NCBI RefSeq assembly: GCF_035917975.1
Contig: NZ_CP109130.1
Location: 5,952,001 to 6,016,000, forward strand
Length of the DNA stretch: 64,000 nucleotides
Reading direction: 5' to 3'
Source: Streptosporangium sp. NBC_01756
Lineage (GTDB): Bacteria > Actinomycetota > Actinomycetes > Streptosporangiales > Streptosporangiaceae
A program made the position numbers and the translations under genes. Within the stretch, counting starts at the first letter, position 1; each line of letters starts with the position of its first letter. Positions 17,502 to 29,842 of the stretch are shown here, one piece after another. The notes under the pieces were generated by a model that made no database searches, was not told the origin of the DNA, and worked only from the letters and a program-made list of their open reading frames with translations.

Positions 17502-19343
17502 ATGGGCAAGTTCGACGGAATGGACCCCAAGCTGGTCCGTGATCTGCTGTCCGAGGTCAAGCAGGTGGCCGCGGAGATGCGGGAGGCCGAGACCCGGATC
17601 ACCCAGCTGATGAGCAGGGCGGGTCTCTCGTCCCACTCCTCCCACCGCCCGGCGCAGATCGCCGACTCGGGCGACGCGATGGTCCGCGACGTCACCGCCC
17701 GGGTGACGCTGCTGGAAAAGAAGATCAAGCACGACGTGTCGCCGCCGGCCGAGCCGCAGGCGGGGGAGCCGAAGACCGACGGTGCGAAGCCGGACACCGG
17801 CTCGGAGGCCAAGTCCGATCCGAAATCCGACGGCGGTGCGACGGCCAAGCAGGATGCGAAGCCTGATGCGCCGAAGGTCGAGGATCTGAAGCCCGCGGTC
17901 CCCAAGGGTGACGAGGGTGCGCCGTCGCAGGATCGGCCGCAGTCCCAGGACCAGTCGGCAGGCGATCAGCCCAAGGACGGGACGAAGCCCGACAGCGGTG
18001 CGGATGCCAAGCAGGAGGCCAAGCCCGATCCGAAGCCTGACAGCGGTGCGGATGCCAAGCAGGATGCGAAGTCGGATGCGCCGAAGGTCGAGGATCTGAA
18101 GCCTGCGGTCCCCAAGGGTGACGAGGGTGCGCCGTCGCAGGATCGGCCGCAGTCCCAGGACCAGCCGTCGGACGGCCGGCCCAAGGACGACGTGGGGTCC
18201 GATTCGAGGTCCAGTGGTGCGGATGTCAAGCCGGATACCGGTTCCAAGGGGGATGAGCGTTCGTCGCGGGATGGTGGGGGCACCGGTGGTGTCGAGGTCG
18301 TGACCGATCCTGGGTCGCGGGGTGAGAACGTTTCCGGTGGTGCGGATGTCAAGCCGGATACCGGTTCCAAGGGGGATGAGCGTTCGTCGCGGGATGGTGG
18401 GGGCACCGGTGGTGTCGAGGTCGTGACCGATCCTGGGGCGCGGGATGAGAACGTTTCCGGTGGTGCGGATGTCAAGCCGGATACCGGTTCCAAGGGGGAT
18501 GAGCGTTCGTCGCGGGATGGTGGGGGCACCGGCGGCGTCGAGGTCGTGACCGATCCTGGGGCGCGGGATGAGAACGTTTCCGGTGGTGCGGATGTCAAGC
18601 CGGATACCGGTTCCAAGGGGGATGAGCGCTCGCCGCGGGATGGTGGGGACACCGGCGGCGTCGAGACCGTGGACACCGCACAGAAGGACCACCCCGACGA
18701 CCTCGACCAGCATGGCGACATGAAGCCGAGGGTGGTGGCGGTGGACGGGGTGCAGGTGCTGCAGATCCCGCTCGACTCCCCCACGGCGGCGGAGGTCACC
18801 GAGCTGCTGAAGAACATCGAGGACATCCCGCCGCTGGACATGCCCACGACCGACGGCGTCTCCGATGCGGTCGGAGTGCCGTCCGACCGCATCGAGCCGG
18901 ATCGGACGTCGTCACCGGACGACTTCGGCGTCTCCATCCCCGACACGGTCGAGCCCGTCCCCGACCAGACGATCCAGCCGCCGGGCACCGGAGGGGAGCC
19001 GGACGCCCCCTCCGTCGACACCCGCCCCGATGGCGGCGCGATGCCGTCCCCCTCCGAGACCACGGTCGGAGAGTCGGCCGCCTGGTGGACGGACGACGGC
19101 ACCGACGTGGTCTCCGTCCAGACGGCCCCGCCGGACACCGACGCGATCAGGACGCTCGCCGACAACGCGCGCGACATCGAGCCGATGGACATGCCGAGCG
19201 TGCAGGTGCCCGACGGTGAGACATGGGGCGAGGGCGCGTGGACGTCCATGGACATCGGGCCCGACGGCGAGCCGGGTGATCTGGATCCGGGAGACCCGTC
19301 GCGGCCGATTCCACCCCCCGGTGGACGGTCGGACGGGCAGTGA
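17502..19343 (+). CDS. Repeat-rich acidic protein with conserved helical N-terminus, function unknown
   Basis: The 613-residue protein has three parts. Residues 1-85 are helical (DGMDPKLVRDLLSEVKQVAAEM, then HRPAQIADSGDAMVRDV), resembling the small helical N-domains of substrates or chaperones of type VII secretion; this is a weak resemblance. Residues about 86-395 are low-complexity Asp/Lys/Pro/Gly repeats: two copies of a segment containing APKVEDLKPAVPKGDEGAP at a 70-residue period, then four copies of a 41-residue unit (GADVKPDTGSKGDERS). The last 210 residues hold two related stretches, ELLKNIEDIPPLDMP and TLADNARDIEPMDMP. No signal peptide or membrane segment is visible. GGGAGACCTCC precedes the ATG. 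A small gene follows after 16 bases. Confidence 0.8.
   Translation: MGKFDGMDPKLVRDLLSEVKQVAAEMREAETRITQLMSRAGLSSHSSHRPAQIADSGDAMVRDVTARVTLLEKKIKHDVSPPAEPQAGEPKTDGAKPDTGSEAKSDPKSDGGATAKQDAKPDAPKVEDLKPAVPKGDEGAPSQDRPQSQDQSAGDQPKDGTKPDSGADAKQEAKPDPKPDSGADAKQDAKSDAPKVEDLKPAVPKGDEGAPSQDRPQSQDQPSDGRPKDDVGSDSRSSGADVKPDTGSKGDERSSRDGGGTGGVEVVTDPGSRGENVSGGADVKPDTGSKGDERSSRDGGGTGGVEVVTDPGARDENVSGGADVKPDTGSKGDERSSRDGGGTGGVEVVTDPGARDENVSGGADVKPDTGSKGDERSPRDGGDTGGVETVDTAQKDHPDDLDQHGDMKPRVVAVDGVQVLQIPLDSPTAAEVTELLKNIEDIPPLDMPTTDGVSDAVGVPSDRIEPDRTSSPDDFGVSIPDTVEPVPDQTIQPPGTGGEPDAPSVDTRPDGGAMPSPSETTVGESAAWWTDDGTDVVSVQTAPPDTDAIRTLADNARDIEPMDMPSVQVPDGETWGEGAWTSMDIGPDGEPGDLDPGDPSRPIPPPGGRSDGQ
17865..18188 (+). 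repeat. Two-copy 210-bp-period repeat within the repeat-rich gene
   Basis: Segments starting at 17865 and 18075 (GATGCGCCGAAGGTCGAGGA and on) are nearly identical for about 90 bases. They encode the same KVEDLKPAVPKGDEGAPSQD stretch. The 210-base offset keeps the frame. Confidence 0.75.
18216..18669 (+). repeat. Four-copy 123-bp tandem repeat within the repeat-rich gene
   Basis: Copies begin at 18216, 18339, 18462 and 18585, each opening GGTGCGGATGTCAAGCCGG. The first three are close to identical in DNA; the fourth diverges towards its end. The unit is 41 codons, so copy-number change keeps the frame. Near-identity points to recent expansion or ongoing homogenisation. Confidence 0.9.
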
Positions 19344-19359
19344 GCGTGAGGAGTCTGTG

Positions 19360-19746
19360 ATGTCCGTGGATCCGCCCGCACCGCAGCCGTTACGGCAGGG
19401 GGAGACCCCGCCGGTCCCGGCGAGCACTGGCCTGCCGTCCTCGGACAGGGCCACGGCATGGGAGTTCAACCCCGAGTACCAGCGGCTGGTGACCACCTGG
19501 CAGCAGGTGCTCCCCATGCTCGACGCCCTGGCCCTCCGCCTGGACGAGGCCTACAAGCAGGCCACGCGCACGGAGGTGTGGGATGCCCCCGTGTCGAAGC
19601 GCTACGTGGAGGAGATAGCCCAGTGGCGCGCCGGTCTCCGGCTCTACCGGCAGGCGATCCTGACCTCGATCAGCAGGGAGGCCGAAGAGGGGCGCACCCA
19701 GAGGTGGGTGCCCGTGAACGCCGGCGCGCCGCACGCATTCTCGTGA
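19360..19746 (+). CDS. Small helical protein paired with the repeat-rich protein
   Basis: The 128-residue protein has a Pro-rich leader (residues 1-40), then two predicted long helices: NPEYQRLVTTWQQVLPMLDALALRLDEAY and VSKRYVEEIAQWRAGLRLYRQ. They are joined by a turn containing VWDAPV. A helix-turn-helix hairpin of about 80 residues with conserved Trp recalls the WXG100/ESX fold, but the exact WXG motif is absent. GTGAGGAG lies eight bases before the ATG at 19360, and the gene follows the repeat-rich gene by 16 bases, so the two are likely one operon and may act together. Function not known. Confidence 0.75.
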   Translation: MSVDPPAPQPLRQGETPPVPASTGLPSSDRATAWEFNPEYQRLVTTWQQVLPMLDALALRLDEAYKQATRTEVWDAPVSKRYVEEIAQWRAGLRLYRQAILTSISREAEEGRTQRWVPVNAGAPHAFS

Positions 19747-19823
19747 CGACGCGCCCCTGACGTCGGAAATCGTGAGCGGCCGGGCTTACAGTGGGGTGAG
19801 TCGTCGTCCCCGGGATGTGAGCC

Positions 19824-21089
19824 ATGGACGCAGAGCCGTACTACGGGCCCGACTTCGGGCTGCTGCAGAGGCAGGACCCAGAGGTCGCGCGCGTGCTCCT
19901 CGATGAGCTTGATCGCCTCCGTGGCGGCATCCAGCTCATCGCCAGCGAGAACTTCGCCTCGCCGGCCGTGCTCGCCGCGCTCGGGTCGACGCTCACCAAC
20001 AAATACGCCGAGGGGTATCCCGGTCGGCGCTACTACGCCGGCTGCGAGGTCGTCGACCGGGCCGAACAGCTCGCGATCGATCGGGCCAGGCGGCTGTTCG
20101 GCGCCGACCATGTCAACGTCCAGCCCCACTCGGGCGCCTCGGCGAACCTGGCCGCCTACGCCGCGCTGCTCCAGCCCGGTGACACGGTGCTGGCCATGGC
20201 GCTGTCCCACGGCGGACACCTCACCCATGGCTCCAAGGTCAATTTCTCCGGCCGGTGGTTCGACGTCGTCGCGTACGGCGTGCGCAGGGACACCGAGCTG
20301 ATCGACTACGACGAGGTCAGGGAGCTGGCGCTCCGGCACCAGCCAAAAATGATCATTTGTGGTGCCACGGCCTATCCTCGTGAGATCGACTTCGCCGCGT
20401 TCCGCGGGATCGCGGACGAGGTCGGTGCCTGGCTGCTCGCCGACGTCGCCCACACCATCGGCCTGATGGCCGGGGAGGCACTGCCGTCCGCGGTGCCGTA
20501 CGCCGACGTGGTCACCTTCACCACGCACAAGGCGCTGCGCGGTCCACGAGGCGGCGCCATCATGTGCACGCGGGAGTTGGCGGCCCGGATCGACCGGGCG
20601 GTCTTCCCGTTCACCCAGGGAGGCCCGCTCATGCACGCGGTGGCGGCCAAGGCGGTGGCGTTCGGTGAGGCGCTCCGGCCGGAGTTCGCCGACTACGCGC
20701 GCAGGGTGGTGGCGAACGCCCAGGTGCTGGCCGACGCGCTGGCCGCCGAGGGCATGCGCCCCGTGTCGGGAGGGACGGACAGCCATCTGGCCCTGATCGA
20801 TCTGCGGGACATCGGGATCTCCGGTGCGGTGGCCGAGCAGCGGTGCACCGCCGCCGGGATCACGTTGAACCGCAACGCGATCCCCTACGATCCCGAGCCG
20901 CCCACGGTGACGTCGGGCATCCGGGTGGGCACACCCTGTGTCACGACGCAGGGTATGGGGCCCGAGCAGATGAAGGAGATCGCCTCGATGGTGGCGCAGG
21001 TCGTCCGCAACCCTGACGCGGTGGGGGAGATCAGGGAGCGGGTGACGGCGCTGACAGAGCTCCATCAGATTTATCCCAGCGAACTATGA
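19824..21089 (+). CDS. glyA: Serine hydroxymethyltransferase
   Basis: PLP enzyme that interconverts serine plus tetrahydrofolate with glycine plus methylenetetrahydrofolate, the main one-carbon source. The 421-residue length is usual. The substrate/PLP region IQLIASENFASPAVLAALGS is present, as is YPGRRYYAGCE. The PLP lysine is K236 in TTHKALRGPRGG. Spacing to the downstream wecA-type gene is only 57 bases. Some second SHMT copies in actinobacteria are secondary-metabolism paralogues, but the location beside the atp operon argues for the housekeeping role. Confidence 0.97.
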   Translation: MDAEPYYGPDFGLLQRQDPEVARVLLDELDRLRGGIQLIASENFASPAVLAALGSTLTNKYAEGYPGRRYYAGCEVVDRAEQLAIDRARRLFGADHVNVQPHSGASANLAAYAALLQPGDTVLAMALSHGGHLTHGSKVNFSGRWFDVVAYGVRRDTELIDYDEVRELALRHQPKMIICGATAYPREIDFAAFRGIADEVGAWLLADVAHTIGLMAGEALPSAVPYADVVTFTTHKALRGPRGGAIMCTRELAARIDRAVFPFTQGGPLMHAVAAKAVAFGEALRPEFADYARRVVANAQVLADALAAEGMRPVSGGTDSHLALIDLRDIGISGAVAEQRCTAAGITLNRNAIPYDPEPPTVTSGIRVGTPCVTTQGMGPEQMKEIASMVAQVVRNPDAVGEIRERVTALTELHQIYPSEL

Positions 21090-21146
21090 GCCGTTCTGTG
21101 TCGTTTTCCGGTCACAGTCGGCCGGACTATCAGCGAAACTAGGTCC

Positions 21147-22478
21147 GTGCGCGAATATCTACTCATGGCGCTGGTGGCGGCGACGGTGACCTATCTGCTG
21201 GTCCCGTTGGTCCGCGTGTTCGCCATCCGCATCGGTGCGATGCCAGAGGTCCGTGACCGTGACGTGCACACCATTCCGACGCCACGACTAGGCGGTCTGG
21301 CCATGTACGGCGGGCTCGTCGCGGGTCTGCTGATCGCCGGCCAGCTCCCTTACGCGGGGGCCAGGCTGGCGGAGAGCAAGACCGTGATCGCGCTGATCCT
21401 GGCGGGGGGGCTGATCACCCTGACCGGCTTCCTGGACGACTGGTGGGGGATGGACGCCCTCATCAAGCTCGCCGGGCAGGTCGGCGCGGCGGGCGTGCTC
21501 GTCGCCTTCGACGTCAGCCTGCCGTGGCTTCCGCTGCCCACCGCGCTGGGCGGCCAGACCAGCCTCGACTCCACGCTGAGTCCACTGATCACGATCCTGG
21601 TCGTGGTCGTCACGATCAATGCGGTCAACTTCGTCGACGGCCTGGACGGTCTGGCGGCCGGGATCGTCGGGATCGCCGCCATGGCCACCTGGACCTACTC
21701 CATCGTTCTCTCCACGACCTGGGCCGACACCAGCATCAACGCCACCGCGGCGATCGCCTCGGTGCTCATCGGCATGTGCCTCGGCTTCCTGCCGCACAAC
21801 TTCCACCCGGCCAAGATCTTCATGGGTGACACCGGGGCGATGCTGATCGGCCTGGTCCTCGCGTCCACGATGATCACCATCACCTCGGCGCTCGACTCGA
21901 CCAGCATCATCAACCGCTTCCCGGTGATCCTCCCGCTGCTGGTGCCGATCGCCATTTTGGTCCTGCCGCTGCTCGACCTGATCATGGCGGTGGTCCGGCG
22001 CACCTCCAACGGCCTGTCGCCGTTCGCACCCGACCGCGGGCACCTGCACCACCGGTTGCTGGACATCGGTCACTCGCACCGGAGCAGCGTGCTGATCATG
22101 TACATCTGGACCTTCCTGTTCGCCTTCGCGGTCGTGGCGATGTCCATGGAGGGCGTCCCGCTCATCCTGTTCGCGCTCACCGTGCTGCTGGCCGTCGGGG
22201 TGCTGGTGATGATGGCGCTGCCGCGCTGGCGGGCGCGCAGGGGCGGCGGTGGCGGCGGCGGGGTCCACGCGTCCGGACGTCATGTCCGCCCCGACGGGGA
22301 TCCGGCCGGGGAGCAGCCGCGGCAGGCCCCCCAGGAGTCGGTCCGCCGGTTCCCTCCGGAGCCGTCCGGCCCCCGGTCGGCGGTGGCCGGCGACGACACG
22401 TCCGCGCTGTCGATGCTGCCCGACATGTCGCTCACCGCTCCAGGTCCGGGCCTTCCGGCCCCTGAGACGCAGCGCTGA
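21147..22478 (+). CDS. wecA: Undecaprenyl-phosphate sugar-1-phosphate transferase (WecA/TagO type)
   Basis: Polytopic membrane enzyme of about 11 helices that transfers a GlcNAc-1-phosphate type sugar from UDP to a polyprenyl phosphate, the first step of arabinogalactan, teichoic-acid or other envelope glycans. Family signatures are RDRDVHTIPTPRLGG, LTGFLDDWWGMD, AVNFVDGLDGLAAG and FMGDTGAMLIG; the aspartates bind Mg-UDP-sugar. A histidine-rich cytoplasmic loop (PDRGHLHHRLLDIGHSHR) is typical. The C-terminal 80 residues are disordered Pro/Gly-rich sequence. The GTG start at 21147 has no obvious ribosome binding site. The gene lies just before the atp operon, as in several actinobacteria. Confidence 0.92.
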   Translation: MREYLLMALVAATVTYLLVPLVRVFAIRIGAMPEVRDRDVHTIPTPRLGGLAMYGGLVAGLLIAGQLPYAGARLAESKTVIALILAGGLITLTGFLDDWWGMDALIKLAGQVGAAGVLVAFDVSLPWLPLPTALGGQTSLDSTLSPLITILVVVVTINAVNFVDGLDGLAAGIVGIAAMATWTYSIVLSTTWADTSINATAAIASVLIGMCLGFLPHNFHPAKIFMGDTGAMLIGLVLASTMITITSALDSTSIINRFPVILPLLVPIAILVLPLLDLIMAVVRRTSNGLSPFAPDRGHLHHRLLDIGHSHRSSVLIMYIWTFLFAFAVVAMSMEGVPLILFALTVLLAVGVLVMMALPRWRARRGGGGGGGVHASGRHVRPDGDPAGEQPRQAPQESVRRFPPEPSGPRSAVAGDDTSALSMLPDMSLTAPGPGLPAPETQR

Positions 22479-22501
22479 GGAGTCTCGGGAAGGCTCTTGA
22501 T

Positions 22502-22527
22502 CCTTTACTTGAAACGGCAGGTAAAGG
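22502..22527 (+). terminator. Hairpin after the wecA-type gene
   Basis: CCTTTACTTG (22502-22511) pairs with CAGGTAAAGG (22518-22527) with one T-G wobble and a six-base loop, 24 bases after the stop. It probably separates this transcript from the ATP synthase operon. Confidence 0.55.
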
Positions 22528-22542
22528 CGCTCTTCCGTGAGC

Positions 22543-22560
22543 TTGTGATAGCTTTCACTA
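22543..22560 (+). promoter_or_regulatory. Candidate Rex operator upstream of the ATP synthase operon
   Basis: TTGTGATAGCTTTCACTA matches the Streptomyces Rex consensus TTGTGAACGCGTTCACAA at 14 of 18 positions, including the whole left arm TTGTGA and TCAC in the right arm. It sits 70 bases before the atpI start. Rex is a repressor released by high NADH/NAD+, and control of respiratory genes by it is established in Streptomyces. Its use here is inference from sequence match and position. Confidence 0.55.
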
Positions 22561-22630
22561 GCAGCCGCTCGACAGGATGAGCCCTGCAGAGTAGCAATCG
22601 CTCGCTTGATAACCCCTATCGGGAGCACCG

Positions 22631-23059
22631 ATGCAGGACAACGATCTCCGAATCCTCCGGGCGGCCGTGATCCCCACGGCCCTGGTCGGCCTGGTCGCTG
22701 TCGTCGTCGCCGCGTTCCTCGCGGGCACCAAGGGAGCGCTGGGAGCCGGCATCGGTGTCATCGTGGTGGCGGCCTTCTTCACCATCAGCCTGATCGCCGT
22801 GGCTTACGCGGCGCGGATCTCGCCCACGATGATGATGGCCGCGGCGATGATCAGCTACTTCACGAAGATCCTCGTGCTGGCGGTTCTGCTGAAGTTCTTC
22901 GAGGACGCCACGGTGTGGAGTCCGAGGGCGTTCGGTCTGACCGTCATCGTCTGCACGATCTGCTGGACCATCGGTGAGGCGCGTGGGTTCATGCGGCTTC
23001 GCATGCTTTACGTCGACCCCGATGCAAAGGTCCCCGGACAGTTTTCCGAGAAGAGGTGA
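22631..23059 (+). CDS. atpI: ATP synthase accessory membrane protein I
   Basis: The 142-residue protein has four hydrophobic helices (about residues 10-30, 35-57, 68-87 and 98-116) and a charged C-terminal tail. In other bacteria AtpI helps assemble the c-ring or acts in Mg handling beside F1Fo ATP synthase. It is the first gene of the atp cluster, with GGGAG eight bases before the ATG. A 289-base gap before atpB is longer than any other gap in this operon. Confidence 0.85.
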   Translation: MQDNDLRILRAAVIPTALVGLVAVVVAAFLAGTKGALGAGIGVIVVAAFFTISLIAVAYAARISPTMMMAAAMISYFTKILVLAVLLKFFEDATVWSPRAFGLTVIVCTICWTIGEARGFMRLRMLYVDPDAKVPGQFSEKR

Positions 23060-23348
23060 CATGTCGCGTCCTATCTCGAATGTCCCCTACAATCGCCCTG
23101 ACAGACGGGGTAAGACCGGTCATCGCCGGACAGCCAGGGGAGAGATCCCCGAAGGCTGGCTCGATATGACTAGTCAGAGTCCCGCCTGCTATTGTCGCGT
23201 GCGCGATAAACAAAGATAGAGGAAGGTCTGTCGGAGCCTTCGAGCCCTGACCTCCTCGGCCTGCACGCACTCTCCGTCCGGCCGGTCCGCTTGAGGTGTG
23301 ACCGCTGGATGACCTCTTGACCAATTAACACGACGAAGGGAACGCCGA
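23060..23348 (+). other. atpI-atpB intergenic region
   Basis: TACAAT at 23088-23093 resembles a -10 element, so a second atp promoter is possible here. TTGTCGCG and CGCGATAA form an 8-bp stem with one wobble near 23193-23210. A 52-codon frame opens at 23061 after a fair ribosome binding site, but its third codon positions are not GC-rich as in its neighbours, so I do not call it. Confidence 0.35.
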
Positions 23349-24140
23349 GTGAGCGCCGCGCTGACGCCTCTCGCCTCCGAGGAGTTCCAAGCTCCGGGGC
23401 TTGGCCTATTCGACTGGCCGCCGCTCGTCGAAGGTCAGGCCTGGTTCAACAAGCCGGCCCTGTTCGCGCTGGTCGGTTCTCTGCTGGTCATCGTGCTCGT
23501 CTATGCCGCCTTCTCCCGGCCGAAGCTGGTGCCCAGGGGCATGCAGAACATCGGCGAGATGGCCTACGAGTTCGTCCGCGAGCAGATCGCCAGACCGAAC
23601 CTGGGCAAGGACAGCGACCGGTGGATGCCGCTGCTGTTCAGCATGTTCCTCTTCGTGTGGATCATGAACTTGTTCGGTTCCGTCATCTTCATCCAGTTCC
23701 CCGTGATGTCGCGGATCGGCTACCCGGCGGTCCTCTCGCTCGGCATCTGGGTGTTGGTGATGTATCTCGGGATCAAGCACCAAGGGCCCATCGGGTTCTT
23801 CAAGAACGTGATGTTCCCGCCGGGCCTGCCGGGGTGGATCTACTTCCTGGTCGCGCCGATCGAGCTCATCTCGACCTTCTTCCTGCGCCACATCACGCAC
23901 GCGGTCCGACTGTTCGCCACGATGATGGCCGGCCACCTGATTGTCGCACTGTTCTCCGAGGTCGGCTGGCACTTCCTGTTCGTCCAGCTCACTCCGCTGG
24001 GTGCTCCGATCGGCGTGCTCGGCGTCATCATGACGATCCTGCTCACCGCTTTCGAGCTGTTCATCCAGGCGCTGCAGGCCTATGTGTTCGCACTGCTGGC
24101 CGCGATGTTCATCAACGACGCGCTGCACGCCGCGCACTGA
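23349..24140 (+). CDS. atpB: ATP synthase Fo subunit a
   Basis: Membrane subunit forming the two proton half-channels against the c-ring. The 263-residue protein has at least five transmembrane helices. The essential arginine is R187 in THAVRLFATMMAGHL, facing the c-subunit carboxylate. The C-terminal FIQALQAYVFALLAAMFIND helix is characteristic. The GTG start follows GAAGGGAA. It begins the compact run atpBEFHAGDC. Confidence 0.97.
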   Translation: MSAALTPLASEEFQAPGLGLFDWPPLVEGQAWFNKPALFALVGSLLVIVLVYAAFSRPKLVPRGMQNIGEMAYEFVREQIARPNLGKDSDRWMPLLFSMFLFVWIMNLFGSVIFIQFPVMSRIGYPAVLSLGIWVLVMYLGIKHQGPIGFFKNVMFPPGLPGWIYFLVAPIELISTFFLRHITHAVRLFATMMAGHLIVALFSEVGWHFLFVQLTPLGAPIGVLGVIMTILLTAFELFIQALQAYVFALLAAMFINDALHAAH

Positions 24141-24443
<303 letters not shown>

Positions 24444-24460
24444 GACACGACCGGCCCTGA

Positions 24461-25014
<554 letters not shown>

Positions 25015-25015
<1 letters not shown>

Positions 25016-25827
25016 TGCTGAGAGGTCTGAGCAGGGCTTCGCTGGCCGAGGTCGAAGAGCGCTTCAACGCCGTGGCGGGAAGCGCGGACCTCGGCTCGCT
25101 GGCCGACGAGCTCTTCGCGGTCGCCGACCTGTTCGACCGTGAGCACGGGCTCCGCCGCAACCTGTCCGACCAGGCCCGCCCGGCGGCCCAGAAGGCGCAA
25201 GCCGTACGGGTCCTGCTGGAGGGCAAGGTCAGCAACGCCGCGCTGGAGACGGCCATCGCGGCCGTGTCCGCGAAGTGGGCGCGCTCGGGTGACCTGGCCG
25301 ACGTGATCGAGCGTCTCGGCGTCATCGCCGCGGCGGCCGAGGCCGAGGCGCAGGGCAAGCTCGACGACGTCGAGGACGAGCTGTTCCGGTTCGGGCGGAT
25401 CGTCGCCTCGAACTCGGAGCTGCACCGGACCCTGACCAATGTCGGCATCCCCGAGCCGGCCAAGCGGGAGCTGCTCGGCTCCCTGCTCGACGGCAAGGTC
25501 GCCCCCACCACCTTCCGCCTGGTCACGCAGCTCGTGGTGCATCCACGAGGACGTAGCCTGGACAGAGGGCTGGAGGAGTTCGGCAGCCTGATCGCCGCCC
25601 AGAGGCAGCGCCTCGTCGCCGTGGTGCGCAGTGCCGTCGAGCTCTCCGAGGAGCAGAAGCGGCGTCTCGCCACGTGGCTGCGCACCTCGTATGGCCGAGA
25701 CGTTCATCTGAACGTCGAGGTGGATCCGCGAGTGCTCGGAGGGTTCTCGGTTCAGATCGGGGACGACCTCATCGACACCACCATCGCGGGACGAATCGAA
25801 GAAGTCCGCCGCCGGTTGGCCGGCTAG
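25015..25827 (+). CDS. atpH: ATP synthase F1 subunit delta
   Basis: Joins the peripheral stalk to the top of the alpha/beta hexamer. At 270 residues it is longer than the roughly 180-residue enterobacterial form, as is usual in Streptomyces and relatives. The N-terminal helical bundle and the C-terminal LNVEVDPRVLGGFSVQIGDDLIDTTIAGRIEEVRRRL signature region are clear. It starts inside the atpF stop and precedes atpA by 23 bases. Confidence 0.95.
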
Positions 25828-25850
25828 GCGAATAGGGAGACTGAAGAGAG

Positions 25851-27500
25851 ATGGCGGAGCTTACGATCCGGCCGGACGAGATCCGGGACGCGCTTGAGCG
25901 CTTCGTCCAGGCGTACGAGCCGGAAGGCGCCGCGCGCGAGGAGATCGGGACCGTCGTCGACTGCGGCGACGGTATCGCCCATGTCTCCGGCCTTCCCTCG
26001 GCGATGGCGAACGAGCTGCTTGAGTTCGAGGACGGCACGCGTGGCCTGGCACTGAACCTGGACGTCCGGGAGATCGGCGTCGTTGTTCTGGGTGACTTCA
26101 GCAAGATCGAGGAGGGCCAGTCGGTCCGCCGGACGGGCGAGGTCCTGTCCGTGCCGGTCGGCGACGCCTTCCTCGGCCGCGTGGTCGACCCCCTGGGTGT
26201 TCCGATGGACGGCAAGGGCGCGATCGAGTCCGAGGGACTGCGTGCCCTTGAGCTCCAGGCCCCCTCCGTGGTCCAGCGCCAGCCGGTGAAGGAGCCCCTC
26301 GCCACCGGCATCAAGGCGATCGACGCGATGACCGCGATCGGCCGTGGCCAGCGTCAGCTGATCATCGGTGACCGTGGCACCGGCAAGACCGCGATCGCGG
26401 TGGACACGATCCTCAACCAGCGCGAGAACTGGCTCTCGGGCGACCCCGACAAGCAGGTCCGCTGCGTCTACGTCGCGGTCGGCCAGAAGGGGTCCACGAT
26501 CGCCCAGGTCAAGGGCCGCCTCGAGGAGGCGGGCGCGATGGAGTACACCACCATCGTCGCCGCTCCGGCGTCCGACCCGGCCGGTTACAAGTACCTCGCC
26601 CCCTACACCGGTTCGGCCATCGGCCAGCACTGGATGTACCAGGGCAAGCACGTTCTCATCGTCTTCGACGACCTGACCAAGCAGGCCGACGCCTACCGCG
26701 CCGTCTCGCTGCTGCTGCGCCGCCCGCCGGGCCGTGAGGCCTACCCCGGCGACGTCTTCTACCTCCACTCCCGTCTGCTGGAGCGCTGCGCCAAGCTCTC
26801 CAAGGAGATGGGTTCCGGCTCGATGACGGCCCTGCCGATCATCGAGACCAAGGGCAACGACGTGTCGGCGTTCATCCCCACCAACGTCATCTCCATCACC
26901 GACGGCCAGGTCTTCCTCGAGACCGACCTGTTCAACGCCGGTGTCCGCCCCGCCATCAACGTCGGTGTGTCGGTCTCCCGAGTCGGTGGCTCGGCGCAGA
27001 CCAAGGCGATGCGGAAGGTCGCCGGCACGCTGCGTCTGTCCCTCTCCCAGTACCGCGACCTGGAGGCCTTCGCCTCCTTCGCCTCCGACCTGGACGCGGC
27101 GTCCAAGGCACAGCTTGAGCGCGGCCAGCGTCTGGTCGAGCTGCTCAAGCAGCCGCAGTACAGCCCCTTCCCGGTGGAGAAGGAGGTCGTCTCGATCTGG
27201 GCCGGCACGACCGGTGAGCTCGACGACGTCCCGGTCGAGGACATCCGCCGCTTCGAGACGGACTTCCTGGACTACCTCTCCCGGGAGAGCAAGGGCATCT
27301 TCGACAGCATCCGGGAGACCAAGGAGCTGTCGGACGACACGGTGACCGCCCTGAAGGACGCCATCACCGAGTTCAAGAAGACCTTCGAGACCGCCTCGGG
27401 CGAGCTGCTGGTCAACGACGAGCCGGTCGCGGCGCTCGGCGCCGACGAGGTCGGCCAGGAAAAGATCACCAAGCACGTCCGCACGGCTGAGAAGAAGTAG
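25851..27500 (+). CDS. atpA: ATP synthase F1 subunit alpha
   Basis: Non-catalytic nucleotide-binding subunit of F1. The 549-residue protein has an N-terminal beta barrel, Walker A GDRGTGKT at 173-180 (K179) and the family sequence [17 protein letters not shown]. The C-terminal tail ([24 protein letters not shown]) extends beyond the enterobacterial protein; mycobacterial alpha also has a C-terminal extension that restrains ATP hydrolysis, but whether this tail does so is inference. GGGAGACTGAAGAGAG precedes the start. Confidence 0.98.
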   Translation: MAELTIRPDEIRDALERFVQAYEPEGAAREEIGTVVDCGDGIAHVSGLPSAMANELLEFEDGTRGLALNLDVREIGVVVLGDFSKIEEGQSVRRTGEVLSVPVGDAFLGRVVDPLGVPMDGKGAIESEGLRALELQAPSVVQRQPVKEPLATGIKAIDAMTAIGRGQRQLIIGDRGTGKTAIAVDTILNQRENWLSGDPDKQVRCVYVAVGQKGSTIAQVKGRLEEAGAMEYTTIVAAPASDPAGYKYLAPYTGSAIGQHWMYQGKHVLIVFDDLTKQADAYRAVSLLLRRPPGREAYPGDVFYLHSRLLERCAKLSKEMGSGSMTALPIIETKGNDVSAFIPTNVISITDGQVFLETDLFNAGVRPAINVGVSVSRVGGSAQTKAMRKVAGTLRLSLSQYRDLEAFASFASDLDAASKAQLERGQRLVELLKQPQYSPFPVEKEVVSIWAGTTGELDDVPVEDIRRFETDFLDYLSRESKGIFDSIRETKELSDDTVTALKDAITEFKKTFETASGELLVNDEPVAALGADEVGQEKITKHVRTAEKK

Positions 27501-27503
27501 CCG

Positions 27504-29832
<2,329 letters not shown>

Positions 29833-29842
29833 TCGCCTTCGG

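Noticed and set aside
17049..19459. Long minus-strand open frames of 497 and 554 codons opposite the repeat-rich gene
   Set aside because: They exist because the 123-bp repeat lacks stops in several frames. The plus frame has a ribosome binding site, a conserved-looking head and tail, and a coupled downstream gene.
23061..23219. A 52-codon frame between atpI and atpB with AGAGGTG upstream
   Set aside because: Third codon positions are not GC-biased, unlike every atp gene around it, and no family resemblance is seen. The ribosome binding site could be chance at the atpI end.
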